DNA of 64,000 nt, from assembly GCA_003640385.1 (NCBI GenBank), contig RCAB01000146.1:62001-126000 (forward strand), in the 5' to 3' direction. A program made the position numbers and the translations under genes. This DNA is from Setaria digitata. Lineage: Eukaryota; Nematoda; Chromadorea; Rhabditida; Setariidae. The stretch's first letter is position 1. The number at the start of each line of letters is the position of its first letter. Under the pieces are notes generated by a model. That model saw only the letters and a program-made list of their open reading frames with translations, did not search any database and was not told the DNA's origin. This document shows, one piece after another, positions 1 to 13,566 of the stretch.

Positions 1-105
1 CCTTATTTCTTATAACCAAATTGTCACACTTTTTTTTCGCTCCTTTGTCTGACGAATATTTTTCATGACACAAGCAAAAATTTTCAATTTTACTCATTCA
101 ATTAC

Positions 106-1242
106 CTTGAAGGATCGCTACCGATTCCTGTCCCATCGTAAAGTTTTGTTGATCGCGATGAAAAATTTTATCCCTGACAGTAGTCTGTAAGACTAGGCTA
201 ATTACAATAAATTGGACGCCAAGTGAGAAATAAATATCATGATATTACAGAAAACAAAACTAAGGAGAAACATTTTGGAAGACTCCACTGATAATTATAG
301 AAAAAAAAAATAAAAATAAAAATAATGCAGTATCCACAAAAGAACAACCCAAACTCCATTCATCGAATCTGACAGGCATCTATATTATTTTTTAGAATAT
401 AAAAAAATAAATTATGGCTTACAAAATTTTGTTGTCTTCTTCTGAAAATTTTTTCGCTATTCCTTTTGTCGTTATCAAAATTTTCTTCATTACAACGTTC
501 ACATTGTAAACTTGACAACAGCTGTGCATCACAGAAAGGTATTTCTACGGAAAGGTGAGAAAGTGGAAAATTTTTCAAGTAATCAGCTAACTTTACACTT
601 ATTTGCTCGTTGTATCTTTTTGATCCTATAAAAAATTCCAATAATCTCGAATTATCTATGTTACCATCATGTCTTATCTAGCTTATTTAATACTACTATA
701 GTTGAGTACCTTTCTTGAAAAAAAAAAAAATTTGAAATAATGCGGAAGTAATCTGAAAACCAGAATTCCACCAGCTTATCACTTCTATTTATCATCTTTT
801 TTTTCACAGCAACGTCGAAAAAACCACTACTTAACTTCGAAGAAATGAAACTAGTTGAAAAAAATTAGCAAACTAAAATTCCAAAATTATCTTAACCGTT
901 TAAGCTTTGCAAGTGACATATCCAGTAAAAGTGCCCAAATACTAATTCAGTGACTTCGCTTGCCCTGTTGTAAAGTCATCCCAATAATCCATTATTCTGA
1001 TTTCTATTTAACCTTTAATGTAATTTTGTAAAATATAGCAAAAACTAACCGCAACGTGGACTGAGTGGCAAATGTGCTACAACAGCAAGTAAAAGAGATG
1101 TACGCGGCTCAGAAATGTCATTTTCTTGCAGACTATCTCTCAGCGAAGCTAATAGTCCTCGTCGCCTTCCCACGTAGGCATCAGGCCCAATTTCGCAGCC
1201 TTTTCCTATTCTTTTTTCCCGTCTTTCATTTTCCAACTCCAT
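106..1242 (-). CDS. Unrecognised protein, first three exons (3' part beyond left edge)
   Basis: Three minus-strand exons fit together in phase: 1242-1050 (64 codons plus 1 nt), 625-423 (ends phase 0) and 184-106 (ends phase 1). The donors read G|GTTAGT, T|GTAAGC and G|GTAATT; the acceptors are TTTATAG and CTTACAG. The visible 158 residues start MELENERREK, are hydrophilic, and have a leucine-rich helix-like stretch around residues 30-60 followed by a Cys/Asn/Lys-rich segment with CERC at about residues 112-115. No family was recognised. The Met at 1242 was chosen because an acceptor-like CCATTGCAG lies about 15 bases upstream and would serve as a spliced-leader site; the open frame continues a little above it, so this could be an internal exon. 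The gene is divergent from PIG-C. The exon chain is inferred; the open frames and splice signals are seen. Confidence 0.5.
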
Positions 1243-1250
1243 GTATGCAT

Positions 1251-1790
1251 ATCTGCAATGGGTTGTAATTACGTCCGTGACCGCAGCTGAGCCCTCTTAT
1301 CTTGATCACTATGACCACTGGAAGCTGCTTTACTCATTTGATTCCTTTGTTGTTGGACTATTTCCTTTTACTTCCTTTGAGATATGGAAATTGAAGTCTC
1401 GAGTGTTGAATAGACCTTAAAATCATGATACTTTGAATGTGGAACCAACCACAGATTGAGCTTTTGTAAGCCTACCTTACGTGCAAGACGTCAAACCAAT
1501 AAACGTGAACAAGAAAAAGCAAACTAAAGAGTAAGATGGAAGTGATAAGGACCGTCCATCCTTAAATTACGCCTCGGGCGTTTTAAGTGCTTGAAATCTC
1601 AGCTTTAAGTGCTTTCACGTCTAATTCATGGAGCCTCAAGCACTTTCATTTCCTAGGACCCTAAACAATGTGGCTTACTAGTCCACATTCTCATGCTCTC
1701 AATATTAGTATCTTAATAAGTTAAGAAATCTCAAAGATAAGGGAAACGGACTACTATATTTCAGGCACAGTTGAGAGCGCTCGAAGGGCT
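1251..1790. promoter_or_regulatory. Divergent intergenic region between the left-edge gene and PIG-C
   Basis: About 540 bases separate two divergent start codons, so they probably share promoter DNA. At the PIG-C side an acceptor-like TATTTCAG ends at 1764, 26 bases before the ATG, as expected for a spliced-leader or 5' UTR splice site. No TATA box or other core element could be assigned with confidence. Confidence 0.4.
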
Positions 1791-3876
1791 ATGGGTGGAA
1801 GTAGAAATTGCTATGAACAGGAGGGAAAGAGAAAGAAGTGGAGGAAAATACTTTATGAACGACAGCCATTTGAAGATGAATACAGTGGTGGTAGCGAATT
1901 CCTGAAAGAGTTGAGAACAAATAGTAAGTTTTGCTTTCGATGTTTCATACTTTTCTCAATTCTAATTCTTCTTGCTGCAACATTTACGCTTATCACATTA
2001 ATTTGGCTATCGAAATTTATCAGCTCGGCATTTGTTTCTGCTGACGGTATAGTGGAAGGATTTGCCTACTGATATTTTAATCATTTCTCAGTAATTGCGC
2101 TGTTTGAGAATCACATTTCTGACAGATCTAAAATATTAAGTTTATCCTGTTCAAGCGGTATTTGCAAATACTTTTGATGGAAAATATAGCTGTGTATCAA
2201 GTACTAAAGTCCAATCTTTCGGTATTTCTGCATCAGCTTTGGTCACTTTTCTCCTTTCTCTTATTTAGCTTCCATAAAATTTGTGCTCGAGTTTGGTTTT
2301 TGGATTCCAATTTTAGTAACAGTGGTGGAATATACATTTATGGAAGCGGTGTATGGTGCTAGTCTCGTTATGCTTCACTCCAACGCTATTATTTTCTATT
2401 ATTTGGTATTCGATTCAGTCAACAATAGCTCCATAAGTTTCGCTCAATACTTTGCTATGATATTTGCTATTGCTTTATTTCTCTTCACCGTCTATTTATT
2501 TATGATTAGGCCAAGAAACCTACTGGATCACTTCTACACTTTCATCACTCTTCTTTGTTTTGGCTATATGCTGACACCTATTATTAGGTTTGTTCTATTT
2601 TTATAATAATAATAATTATTATTATTATAATTGTTATAAATGACAATTTATTATTATTAATTATTGTCGTTACTATTATTAGTTGTTATTATTAATTGTT
2701 ATTAAATTATTTGCCTTCATTTTTATAACTTCAAGATTTAATTATTTTAAACCCATCCTAATTATTAGCAGTGGTTCAGCTTATCGAAATTGTTCCTCGC
2801 AGTGTCGATTGTATATTAATTTATATTGGCTAAGTAAGGTTCAACTTTGCTTTTGGAACCTCAAAATTTCTGACTTATACAAAAATATAAGACAGAGATT
2901 AAAGTTTAATTTTTAAAGTTCTGTTTTTGAGGACGTTGACGGATACGATTAGTACGGACACTATTTATGTAATGTCTTCCATACTTTTTCTCTTGAGCTT
3001 TATTTTCCACGACTACGTTATAGTTGCACCATTGTAAGTTGTGCTTTTTTTCTGTTATTAAATAATTGGAGACAAATAAAAATATGGATAGGAACTAGAT
3101 GTGTCTGGAATAATAAAAGTCCGTTCAAGTTGAAAAAATTGCTGCTGGCTGTGCTATTGATTGGTTCTTAAACACAATGTAAACAACACCATGTTCGCTG
3201 TTCGTGTTCTAAACCTTAACGCTAGATATTTTTAAATACTCAAAATGTACTGGAAAAAAGTTATTTAAATTTTTTCAATATTTCAACGGTAATTTTTGCA
3301 GGGTTTCAACGATATTATCAGTCAATCTTTCTTTAGCAGCTTCAGTTTGTTTGGTTTCACGGGTATCATCAAACGAATCAGCATTTACTCTTCTAGCTCT
3401 TTCAGTTCTTGTTTTCTCGTATTGGCCACAAATGCGTAATATGTTGTACAAAAAATGGCCGAAGTCATCGCTGTTTTTGATTATTTTCTCTTCTCTGCCC
3501 CTTTTCACTGCGTTACATCAGATTTCCCATTCACTCAGTGCTGTATATATTTTTATACTAGTATTTGTCTTGCTGTTCTGTCCAATGGTTTTGATGATAA
3601 TGCAGCCATTGAAAAGGTATGCAAGAATTTAAAATTTTATGTTTGGTCTTAGAAGTATTTTCTTCAACCAAATGGCATCACTTTTCCCTATTTTCCCTCT
3701 GAGGAATATGGAAAACGAAGCGGAATTGTTTGGAATTTGAAGCTTTCTGCTGTCATCCTTATACATGAGGGACAAGCAATGAACTTTTAAAGATTTCAGC
3801 ATTTTATCAATTATAAATATGTTTCAGCACAAAACATGGACCATGGGATGAAGCAACCACAGTTTTCGAACGGTGA
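1791..3876 (+). CDS. pigc: PIG-C, GPI GlcNAc-transferase subunit (305 aa, 5 exons)
   Basis: This is a membrane subunit of the ER complex that transfers GlcNAc from UDP-GlcNAc to phosphatidylinositol, the first step of GPI-anchor synthesis. The exons are 1791-1923, 2269-2587, 2932-3033, 3302-3616 and 3828-3876; phases agree at every junction and they total 306 codons. The product begins with a basic stretch and WRKILYERQPF (about residues 17-27), matching the conserved N-terminus KW.K.LYERQPF of PIG-C as I recall it. It also has STDTIYVM, a LS.AASVCL.SRV segment, and ends with KHGPWDEAT, the counterpart of HGPWDEA in the human protein (297 aa). Most of the middle is hydrophobic membrane segments. 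Intron 2 carries an AAT/ATT repeat tract. The longer open frame past 1923 and those at 2162 and 3455 are readings into introns or wrong frames. Confidence 0.93.
2604..2705. repeat. AAT/ATT simple repeat inside PIG-C intron 2
   Basis: An alternating run of AAT and ATT triplets, partly inverted so that it could fold, lies just after the PIG-C exon 2 donor. It is low-complexity intronic DNA with no coding signal. Confidence 0.85.
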
Positions 3877-6800
3877 CACTTTGTTATAGAATTATGGCTG
3901 CGAACTTTCACTTCACTTTTTGATGGACGATTATGATTTGAACTGACAGCATGCATTTTTAAAAAATATTTGCTAAAAAACTGATCATAATTTAAATTTT
4001 GGATAAAAAAAAGACATTTCAAGTCCGTAGTTAGCTTTCATCATTTTAATTTCAAGTTTTCAAAGAAAAGAAGTGCTTCTCATAGAAATTTTTAATAATT
4101 ATTGATGCCGAGTTCATTCGGAAGAATGTCTCTATTATTGGTTGTAAATATTTTGAGTACCAGGACTTATATATTTATATATTTTTTGATTTCTGAACTT
4201 TTAATTATTTCATTTAATCAAAAATTTTCGACAATAAACTACTTGAATATTAGCCATAAGATGCTTATGACAAGCATATATCTGATTTCTGATAACCATG
4301 ATCGTATATGAAAAATTAAACAATTATGAATATTAGGAAAGAGTCGAAAGGTTTCATGTTTTGAAAGATAGCGCAGGACATATAGCACCCTCGAGATTTC
4401 ATAAAAATAATTTATGTAACTATTTGATGAAATTGCTGGCGTTGATGCTTTTTTGGTTGTCGTCAAGGACATCATCGACTTATTCATGTTTTGGTCTATT
4501 AAGAAAAATGTTGTATCTCCTAATTTCGAAAAGTTGTTCATTCCTGTGGATTCAGTCTTGGCACTTTCACATTTATGGCACAGCATTCTTTTCACCCTGC
4601 CATCATTCACGATGTTTACTGACGTTTGATTAATTCGCTACCGTTACTGCTACTAACTTATACTCAAATTAGAATTTATTTCCTTCTTGATATTCCCCAT
4701 CAATTTTGGCTAATAAAATATTGAATTGCTCTTTTCTTGTGCGTGTATCATTTATTTACATACCATAAATCTATTGTTTTCTGTGATCTATTTATTTAGT
4801 CATCAAGATGATTAGCTTCTTGACATAATTTGTCTGATATTTAAATTTTATTTATAAAATGAATATTTAGAATGACCGAGTTCTGTCGCCGAATGGTAAA
4901 ATTGCTTATTTTTGACTCCTGGTAATTATATTACTACTACTATCTGATTATTCGCATCGAGTGACTTGTAAATTGTTTAGGCACAAAAAAGATATATCAG
5001 TCGTATGTAAAGATAGAATTCATTTCATTTCATCTCTACAACATTTCAGTGTGGAATGTGTCATCAAGTATCGGTTAATTTTTAAAAACTTATTTTTGCG
5101 AATTGGGCTAAACGATCTGAATAGTTTCCAAATAGATAGATCTTTTTTTCTTTCACTAGAATCAGTGTTGAATAAATGTTACTTAGAATGTGACACTTCG
5201 AAGTGTCATGCAACTAAGTTTGAAATGTAATTTACCCTGTCATCCTTTTTTTTGCGCTATTCACATGAGTGAATTCCGAGCTGGTAATACAAAGAACTGC
5301 TGAACATATTCATAAATTAGACCTATATTTCAGTTAATGAAACATCATCGGCGGAAAGTGATTATCGTAGAGTGTCTCGGAACTCTTTATGTATATTTGT
5401 TGAACCATCCTGAATAATTTGAAAATTCGATAATTCAAATTACTTGAATAAAGTATTTGAATAGATGTTTGAAGAAAATTTCATTTAAATTTTGAGAGCT
5501 TTTTCGGATCAAAAATTGCAGTTAGCAGTCGAGTTATTCATTTAAGACCTCTATAGCATTTAATTGATTGCTAATATTTACTTCAATTACTTCTAAGGTG
5601 TCATAAAAATTGTATTTGAAAAAAAAAAAATGTGAAAAATTCGAAATCACTGCCGAGATGGTAAATAGTTGCATCGAACAATATGTCTGTAAATGCAAGT
5701 AATGCTTGAGACTGAATTAAAAAAAGCGAGTGGAAATACTGAAAATTTTTAAATCGACCTTTAAAATGTAAAGATATTTTGGAATAGAAATCAGTGCACA
5801 TCGCAATGTGATTCATTAATTTAGAGATCAAATTCTGAACCTTATTTAATGATTTTTTATGACCTTAATTTTTTTCTTTGAACAAAATAACGTAAAAATA
5901 TCTTCTGGAACAGCAATAAAAAATTAAAAAAAAAGTCCATTAGAACATCAAAAGAGTTGAAATCAAAAGATTTTGTCCGTCTTTTTTTGGTTTTTGCGAA
6001 CAATTTTACATAATTCTATTTCCCACTTTTTAAACAAACACTTGTAATTAATTAACTGATACTTCTGCAATTATATTTGGAACATAAAATAACACTGAGA
6101 TCTTTGGACCTCAGCTTAAATTGGGATCTGAATAGATTATCATTGCCAATTTTTATAATACACGAAGTACCATTTTTCTACCATCATGTTAAATTTGCAG
6201 AATTATGAACTAGGGAATTCTGAGCCAATTTCGAAGCAAATTTTTACCTTTTATTAGGAAAAAATTACCTGAAAAGTTGTCTAGGTTTCAGTTAATGCTA
6301 TTTCTAGTTTCATACATCCAAAAGGTAAACCCAATCAGCATTAAATTATCACGGTTACTTGCTAACATACATTAATGTTTTAATAATTGCACTTAATTTG
6401 GTGAAATAACTAGAATATTTCATATTTCAGTATCTTTCTAAATTAAAAAAAAAAAGGATACTCCACGCGTTTGATTGGTTTAAACGAAATTCATCCATCT
6501 GTCAAACAGTGTTCAATGCAATATAACATAGCAGCAATTGCAATATATGCAAATATCAATTACACAGCGAAGTGGCCCACAGTGTGTTTATTTTGAGAAG
6601 GGATAATTTCGGGACCGAGGACCGGGAGTCGGGAGTGGAGAGGCTCGACACTAATCTCGAGAATACGGCCCTTCCCATCATTCTCTCCATGTTCATTCAT
6701 CGATTCAATATTTCAAGCAACAAAATGCGACCCATTATTCCCTCTCCTTCATGACATATTGTATCAAAATTAACAAAGTAACCATTATCAATGGCTAGCC

Positions 6801-9800
6801 AGCATTTTTACATGCATTTCCAATGAATGGAATCATCATTTCCTTTTCTTTTTTTCTCCTTCCATTAAATAATTTGATGAAATTTCCGGAATTTTAATAA
6901 TTTCTTTGCAAATTTCAATTTTGATGCCAAAATAGAGCAATGTTTTTTTTTTTAACAAGTTTCAATTATTGGTGAGCTTTTTGGTAAAATTTTTATACAT
7001 TCTAAAATTGCGCGACTTATTTATTTGCAAGACAGGGAATCAAATTATCATCTTCATTTCTAAATCGAAAATCCCGATAATAGTAGTAGATGCATGAAGG
7101 TTTTGATTATTTAGATACCGTATTGTTTTTTAATCTTTTTTTCTGCCAAGAAATGAATAACGTTACGGTCAGTGTGATGACTTTCAAGTCTGATTTCATT
7201 TTGATTGACAAACAAACTTTCTCAATTTATGAAATTATTAAGGTAATAAACTGATGTTTAAATTGCTCGAGAATGAAATGGCAACATACTGGTAGTGGAA
7301 CTCAGTTAAATTAATGGAAATTCAAGTTCAGTTTCATCCGACCAAGGTGAAATTATAGAAGCTATATCTATTTTAAATGCTTTATATTTCTGGAATTTTG
7401 ATATTATTACGTTTCATTAAATAGTCCAGTCATTTTTCATATTGCGGAAAAGAAAAGACGAGGAAAGTGGAATAGACGAATCATACCAATTCCAATCACA
7501 CATCACAGTTTTAAAAAAGAACTGATTTATTAATTTCTCAAAGAAAGAGAAAAACTTCAGCAGAAGCTGAAGCTTTACCAGCAAGAGAGAGAGAGAAGTT
7601 TCCCCTCTTTCTGGATGCATTATCAATCAGCTGGTTGCTACCAAATGACGGATGATTGGTGGCGAGAAGAGAAGGAATGATTTTGACCAATTTAATTCAC
7701 CTACTCGAATGGAAGTAATCCCTCAAACACCTTAAATCTTATCAATCCATCCTCCCCTTCCCTTTTCCCTACTGCATAATTCAATTTGCATTCCGCTGAC
7801 ATATATTCTAATTTATTGCGTAATCAATCCTTTTTCGAGTCAAAAAACCCATTGGAGAGGACAAAAAATAAATAAAAAATGGAAAAGAAAAAACAAACTA
7901 TCCATTTATAGTAATGGCATTGTGTGTTTTTGCTTTTTTATAAATGCAGAATGCATGGACAAAAATGAAAAAGCATTTTATGTTAATTAGAAATGTAAGA
8001 TTCATTGAAGATTAATAGGAGCATTTCCCAGCATAATTTTAAAATTGTTGGAAGGGAATGAAGTTAGCATTTTGTAGTTTTTTTATGAAAAGAGAAACCA
8101 AAATCCGATAAATGCCAGTGAGATAATGTTGATAGACTTTCCTTTTTCAAACACTTTCGACTAATTTACGAAAATGCTTAAAACCAGGAAAAGATGATGG
8201 AAATGAAGCGCACTAATTTTCTTTGTCCTTCATTTTACTGGTAATTATTTACTTACCTTCTGTCTACTTTGTTCTCTTATTTTAATAATTTCCTTCTTTT
8301 TCACTTTTGATTGAAGTTCGGCTTAGACATTCAAACCAAATATTCGTACCACCAAAGAGCACCACCCATAGCAGTAATAGCAGCAGCAATAGCAACATCT
8401 ACTGCATTTCTTAAATTTTGCCTAACCCACTGGGATTTCAATAGTATCTTTGTCTGAAATGAGTTTATCTTGCAAGAATGATGCATTCACTGAAACTGAA
8501 GCCTAAGCTTAACCATCAAACCCCATACATTTTGGCTATTTTTGTTCTAGACATTCATTGCATAGGCCAAATGCCCCCAATCTATAGAAAATTACCAGAT
8601 GGCCTAGTCATAGTCATCCTTCTCCTTCTTCCTCTCGATGTGATTAGCTGCCTTTTACAACGGAAAGGCATTTCAGTGACACCAGTGAGGACAGAAATAT
8701 ACTTCAAACATATACATTTCGTGTAGCGACAAACGGAAGTGAATCACTTAATTTCATCTATTTTACAACATTCTTGACCGCTGCTAGCAATAAGCTTCCA
8801 AATTATGTTATTTCCCTTCTAGTAAACAATATCTCTGCTCCAGCACTTTCGGCGGTGTCGTTGTTATGGTTTGTATTCCCTTGAATGCAGAAACAGAACT
8901 CCATCGACAACCACTTTTAAATCCGTATATATTTGAATTTTCGCTTAATTTTAGAAAAGTGCCAATGTAAGGAAATCAAATGTTTAGGATTCAAAAGCTC
9001 GAAACAAGAGTAGGAAGTTGAGCAAAAGTTAACAGATTAGCTAGTCATCTACGATAAAGGCTACATCGCCTTACTGTTATCACAGGGTATCGATGAAATA
9101 GGAATGAATGAAATGATTTGTAAATTTCGAATTCATAATCAATGGTATTGCTCGCGAAGATGACGGATGACTAACGGTAGAGTTGTTTGTCTGTAGGATG
9201 CAAAATTTCGCCTTAAATGTGATTTATAGCAAATTCAAACCATTATATCATCTTTGATATCTTGCCAAAATCAACAGATTAATTTTACTAAAAAGGACCA
9301 AATTGTCTGTGATATTGCTATGTTGTTTACCTCAGCATTGTCTAATACGATAATTGTTGATAAATTTTTTAAGAGTATAAGCAATTAATTGTGAATTTAT
9401 TTTTGAATTCGATATCGAAGTCTTCTTTATAAATTGCCTATCTAACCGTAAATTTTCTCACATTTATTGTCGAATACCATTATTAAGTAGTTATGTTTTA
9501 ATTCAAACTTTCACATTTCAAAATCTGCAAATAAAAATCTAAGAATAACTTCAGGCATATTCCAATAAGGGTAATATATTCAAATACTGTTTTAGTTTAA
9601 ACTAGTAAATATATTACTGTGGTGAGCAGTTAGCATACGGTAAGTCTCTCTTATGGTAACCTTAACTAACTCACATTTCCTTCATATTCTCATTTCATTT
9701 TCGTTCATGTTCTCTCTAATAAAAAAATCAAGAGGAAGAAAAAAACAGAACATGCAGTGGCAATCGGTTTAGCACTGTGCCATTGTTCCCAAGGGAAATT

Positions 9801-10500
9801 CCGGCTGAATAATTTCAACCGGACAAGCTATCTTCCGCATGCCTCATAAACCTGTACCGTAAAATTCCCACACAAAGAAAAAGTGCAAAATAAGAATTCC
9901 AATGGTCAAAGACATGACGACCTTCAAGAAGCGAAATGAAAAAGATTTCCAAGAAGGTAAATTTTGGCAGGAAGTTACTGCATTTGCGCGATCAATGAGA
10001 ATAAAATTTTTGGCTAGAGAAATTTCAAGGGAAAAATTTTTCAAGACTTGCGAGGCACGAAAGAAGCAGTGGAGGCAAAGTTTTTGCAGGAATTTTTGTT
10101 TTACTGCAAAATTTACGCGCAAACAATATAAGAAACCTACACAAAATATGAAGAGCAAATGAATTTAAGAATGTTCCGTTTCTGCTTAGCTGTTTTGAAA
10201 ATTTAATGAGTGGAATTCATTGCTCATTGTAATTTTGTGCTAGCAGTGCTTCTGATCCAGTTATGATGTGAGTAGTGATAATGCCGGAATTTTGATAAGC
10301 ATGGTGAAGTTTATCACTGTGATATTCTTGAACCAAAGGAAGATTTTTTCCTTCATAGCAGATGGGAAATTTAGCACAATTGTAATTGAGTGGAATTCCC
10401 ATGATATTTTTATTCTAAGTGTTTTTTCCACATGCCATCGCAATGTTTGACTGAAGGTGAGGACTCTCGGGAAAGTAAAAGTGATGTTGGCAATTCTGTG
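3877..10500. other. Gene-poor AT-rich stretch downstream of PIG-C
   Basis: No chain of phase-compatible exons was found on either strand. Open frames here are short, lack family resemblance and overlap on both strands. The best unplaced candidate is the 123-codon minus-strand frame at 4239-4610, listed separately. A brief purine-rich, GC-richer patch lies at about 6600-6670. The rest is AT-rich with homopolymer runs. Confidence 0.5.
4239..4610 (-). CDS. Possible small single-exon protein (123 aa)
   Basis: An uninterr­upted minus-strand frame of 123 codons starts with MNDGRVKRML and contains a CHKC pair near residue 11. Its first half is hydrophilic, rich in Lys, Ser, Thr and Asn, with protein-like composition; the second half is hydrophobic and less convincing. 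It lies about 360 bases beyond the PIG-C stop on the opposite strand. No family is recognised and no splice-leader acceptor is obvious before the ATG. It may be real or a chance frame. Confidence 0.25.
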   Translation of the reverse strand: MNDGRVKRMLCHKCESAKTESTGMNNFSKLGDTTFFLIDQNMNKSMMSLTTTKKASTPAISSNSYINYFYEISRVLYVLRYLSKHETFRLFPNIHNCLIFHIRSWLSEIRYMLVISILWLIFK

Positions 10501-12100
10501 TATATCCTAAAAATTGCAGTATAATTGCCTCACACGGACGCGCAATTTTAACCCGTACTATATTGTCCCCAATCTTTTTCTCCTCGAATTCTCCCTCCTC
10601 TTCTACCCCTCACACATCCCGCACTTCCGCGTATCCTCCGCTTGATTTCGTCCCAATTCTGAAGCTTCTAAGGAGTCAGTCATTCACAGAAGACTGACTA
10701 CTGCCTATTTGTCTCAAAAGTGTCGCCACTTTTTGCTGGAGTCTAAAAATGATGGAAACATCCCGTACCATCATCGCTCATTTCTCTTAGAACCGATGAA
10801 ATTTCTCACACGCAACACTGACAATCGATAAAGTTCAAGGTTCGATGTCTTTCGAACTCCTCCATAATCACCCACCATGGACCAAGTCCTGTCCACTAGC
10901 ATAACTGACCACTTGAATTACCTGCAATGAAAACAAAGACCGGAAAGCAGCTAATATTAGAAGTTTGTAGATGCGCTGTGTGTGTCTGGTCTGTGCGTGA
11001 CTGTATGTCAGTTACGATGTGCTCGTTTCTGCTAGTCGAGCGCAATTAATTTTATGACTGGAGAATGTGCTGAGGTAGGATGGCAAAATGTGAAATTAGA
11101 TGGAACGGCGTTCAGTTCTTTCTTCCTTCCCTATCATTTGGAGGAACTATTCGGCACTGCTCCTGAGACTGCAATGTTTGCTCCAGTTGATGCACGTCAG
11201 GATATTTCGTCCCAAAGGAGATAGCAATATTTCCCTTTGCGATCGATTCCTTTCCATTTCCTAATTGTTTGAAATTAATTTCTCAAGCAAATAGTCCGAT
11301 GAAAGTTGCACACTAAAGAAAGAACGAAGCAAAGTTTTCCGCTCTTAGTTCAAAACATCAACAACTGTGAAATACCCAAATGAGTGTGCGTGTGTGTGTT
11401 GTACGTTTTGTTCCTATGTACTCGCTGTTGCCATGCAAATCACCGAAAACTGGTTTCTCTTGACTGATTAACGGGCATGGTATTACCCGGGGAAGAGATA
11501 CCCCAACGGGTAAGGAATAGAGGCAGATGAAATGAGCTGCAAACTAGAACCGGAAGAGTGAAACCGAGAAGAATGTTAACATTACCAGGATAAAAGGACG
11601 GATGGGAAAGTAAAGCAGCAATCAGAAGGGAGTGGTCGAAGCGTACGGACCCATCGGGAGGAGCGGTACAGTTCAGGGAACCGCGGTGCTGCGGGGTCTG
11701 CGGGACGGTCTGATGGGATCAACGGCGCTACTCCAATGCTTTCCTTTCTTTCTCACCCAAATTGCAAAATGCACTGGGTTGCATCGCTTGCACACACACA
11801 CACCCTTTCCATCCTTCCATTTCATTCATTCATTTTTGTTTTTTTCTAACCGCTTCCGCCTGAGCGATGAGTCATTTGTTCCCTTCACGTACCCTTCACG
11901 TACGTACGCTTAAGTGGCACGACAAGACACATCAGGACGTAAATATAAGCGTAATAGTAAGACGTTCTTATCTACTCACTAAAGATTTAGTGGATTTTTC
12001 CTTTGAAAGGAAACTACGGAGAGAGACAAGACGAAATCCACTCGGAAAACGAGTTTTTTCTGATAACAAAGTGACCTAAATATTTCGATGAGTGCTTTCC
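10501..12100. other. GC-richer islands, possible promoter region
   Basis: This stretch is clearly less AT-rich than its surroundings, notably at about 10560-10640, 10970-11010 and 11630-11720. It holds a short GT run near 11385 and a CA run near 11793. Open frames such as 11632-11913 have no splice support or family resemblance. The composition would fit promoter or enhancer DNA, perhaps for the muscleblind gene downstream, but that is inference. Confidence 0.35.
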
Positions 12101-13499
12101 CTAGTAGTCATCAGTAGAACTAACTATAATTAATCAGAAGAGAAAAGAGAAGAAAATTGTTTAATACCTGAGCAAACCTTCGTTAAACTATCCTAGTGAA
12201 AAAAAGTTTAGTTCTCTGTTACAAAAATCTATGTAATGAAATAATTATAATTCTGTTGGCAAGCAAAAAATACTAATTTCCCCAATTGTAGATTATTTCA
12301 ACCTAGTATTTCCGAGGTGTTCGTTTACTTTTTCTCAAGGTATTGAAGTGACTGATTAATGATGTTCCCTTTGTGGACATTCCTTCCGTTTCGTTTAGAA
12401 ATGAATTAGTTGCATATGCGATGTTTATGTTTGCTAAAACCATTCCACAGAAAGATAAATATGTCATTCAATTTTCGTAAATCATTTTGCATGTTTGAAT
12501 TCATGCATACATTCAATTTAGCTGATATTTTTTCATCACCAACATCATCATTATTATCGTTGTCACACCTTTCATCGAATATCAATCTAATTCGATGGCA
12601 TGTTTTTACATGCAGCGTTTCCTGAATTGTTGCATATTAAATAATTTTTACAAAGTGATGTTATTAAATATATTATCAAGTGTTATCATTTGTAAGCGTT
12701 TAAATCATTGATTTATCAATTCAAGAGCTTAAAGTAAATATTCACTACAGTGTTGTGTCGATTGCACAGCGCTGTTGTGTGATAAGCAATGAATTTAACT
12801 TAAAAGTGTACACCCATTATTTGAATCAAAAGAATGTTTTAAGTAACGCATATATGAAATCGCCTTAACATGAAGACTTCTATTCTTGTGATAAGTTGAA
12901 TATTAGCGCAAAAGGGCTCATATATTATCATTCTGTCCACGTCACTATAAAGCAGTTTGTTAATAGATGATTTTGATTATTTAGAATATTTAGTGCCTTG
13001 CTTTCCCTAGCAATGTTAATTCCCGCTTTATCTTGGATTTCATTGGCTCATACCATAATTGGGTTATTTGGATTTAAATTAATCTACTGAAAACAAAATT
13101 GTGGATTGTGATGCCAACTTGATCAAACTTAACAATTTTCGGTTTCGCTTCTGTGTATATGTATTCTGGTATTCTAGCATTCATATATGAATATTTTTTT
13201 ACAATTTAAAAAAGTCAAATTTAGTCAGAAATATTTCTCAGTACATTTATTTAACCAGTTAATTTCATCTATTACTTTTTTTAGTTATCTTCATTGTCTT
13301 TTAGCAAAACAGAGTAAGGAAGAGAAAATATTTGAATGTAAATGAGAGAATAATTAAATAATAAGTGAACATTTACCGTCTCGTTTCACTTAATTTCGTT
13401 TAACTCGTCGTACTTAGAATGTAGTCCTGTCCAGCGAACTTTTCCTTATTTATGCCATCTTGATTGTCAGCTTCAGTCTAACCCACATCCTTCCGCTTT

Positions 13500-13566
13500 T
13501 TCTTCTCTCTCTCTCTCTTCCTCTTTCTCTCTTCCTCTCTTTCTCCCTCTCTCTCCGTCTCTCTCT
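13500..13566. repeat. CT-rich polypyrimidine microsatellite
   Basis: A near-pure run of C and T, mostly CTCTCT and TTCCTC units, about 65 bases long. On the other strand it is a GA tract. It produces a spurious Ser/Leu-rich open frame at 13460-13732. Confidence 0.9.

Noticed and set aside
1924..2072. Hydrophobic extension of PIG-C exon 1 resembling a membrane helix
   Set aside because: It follows a strong GTAAGT donor, and splicing at 1923 to 2269 restores the conserved PIG-C sequence.
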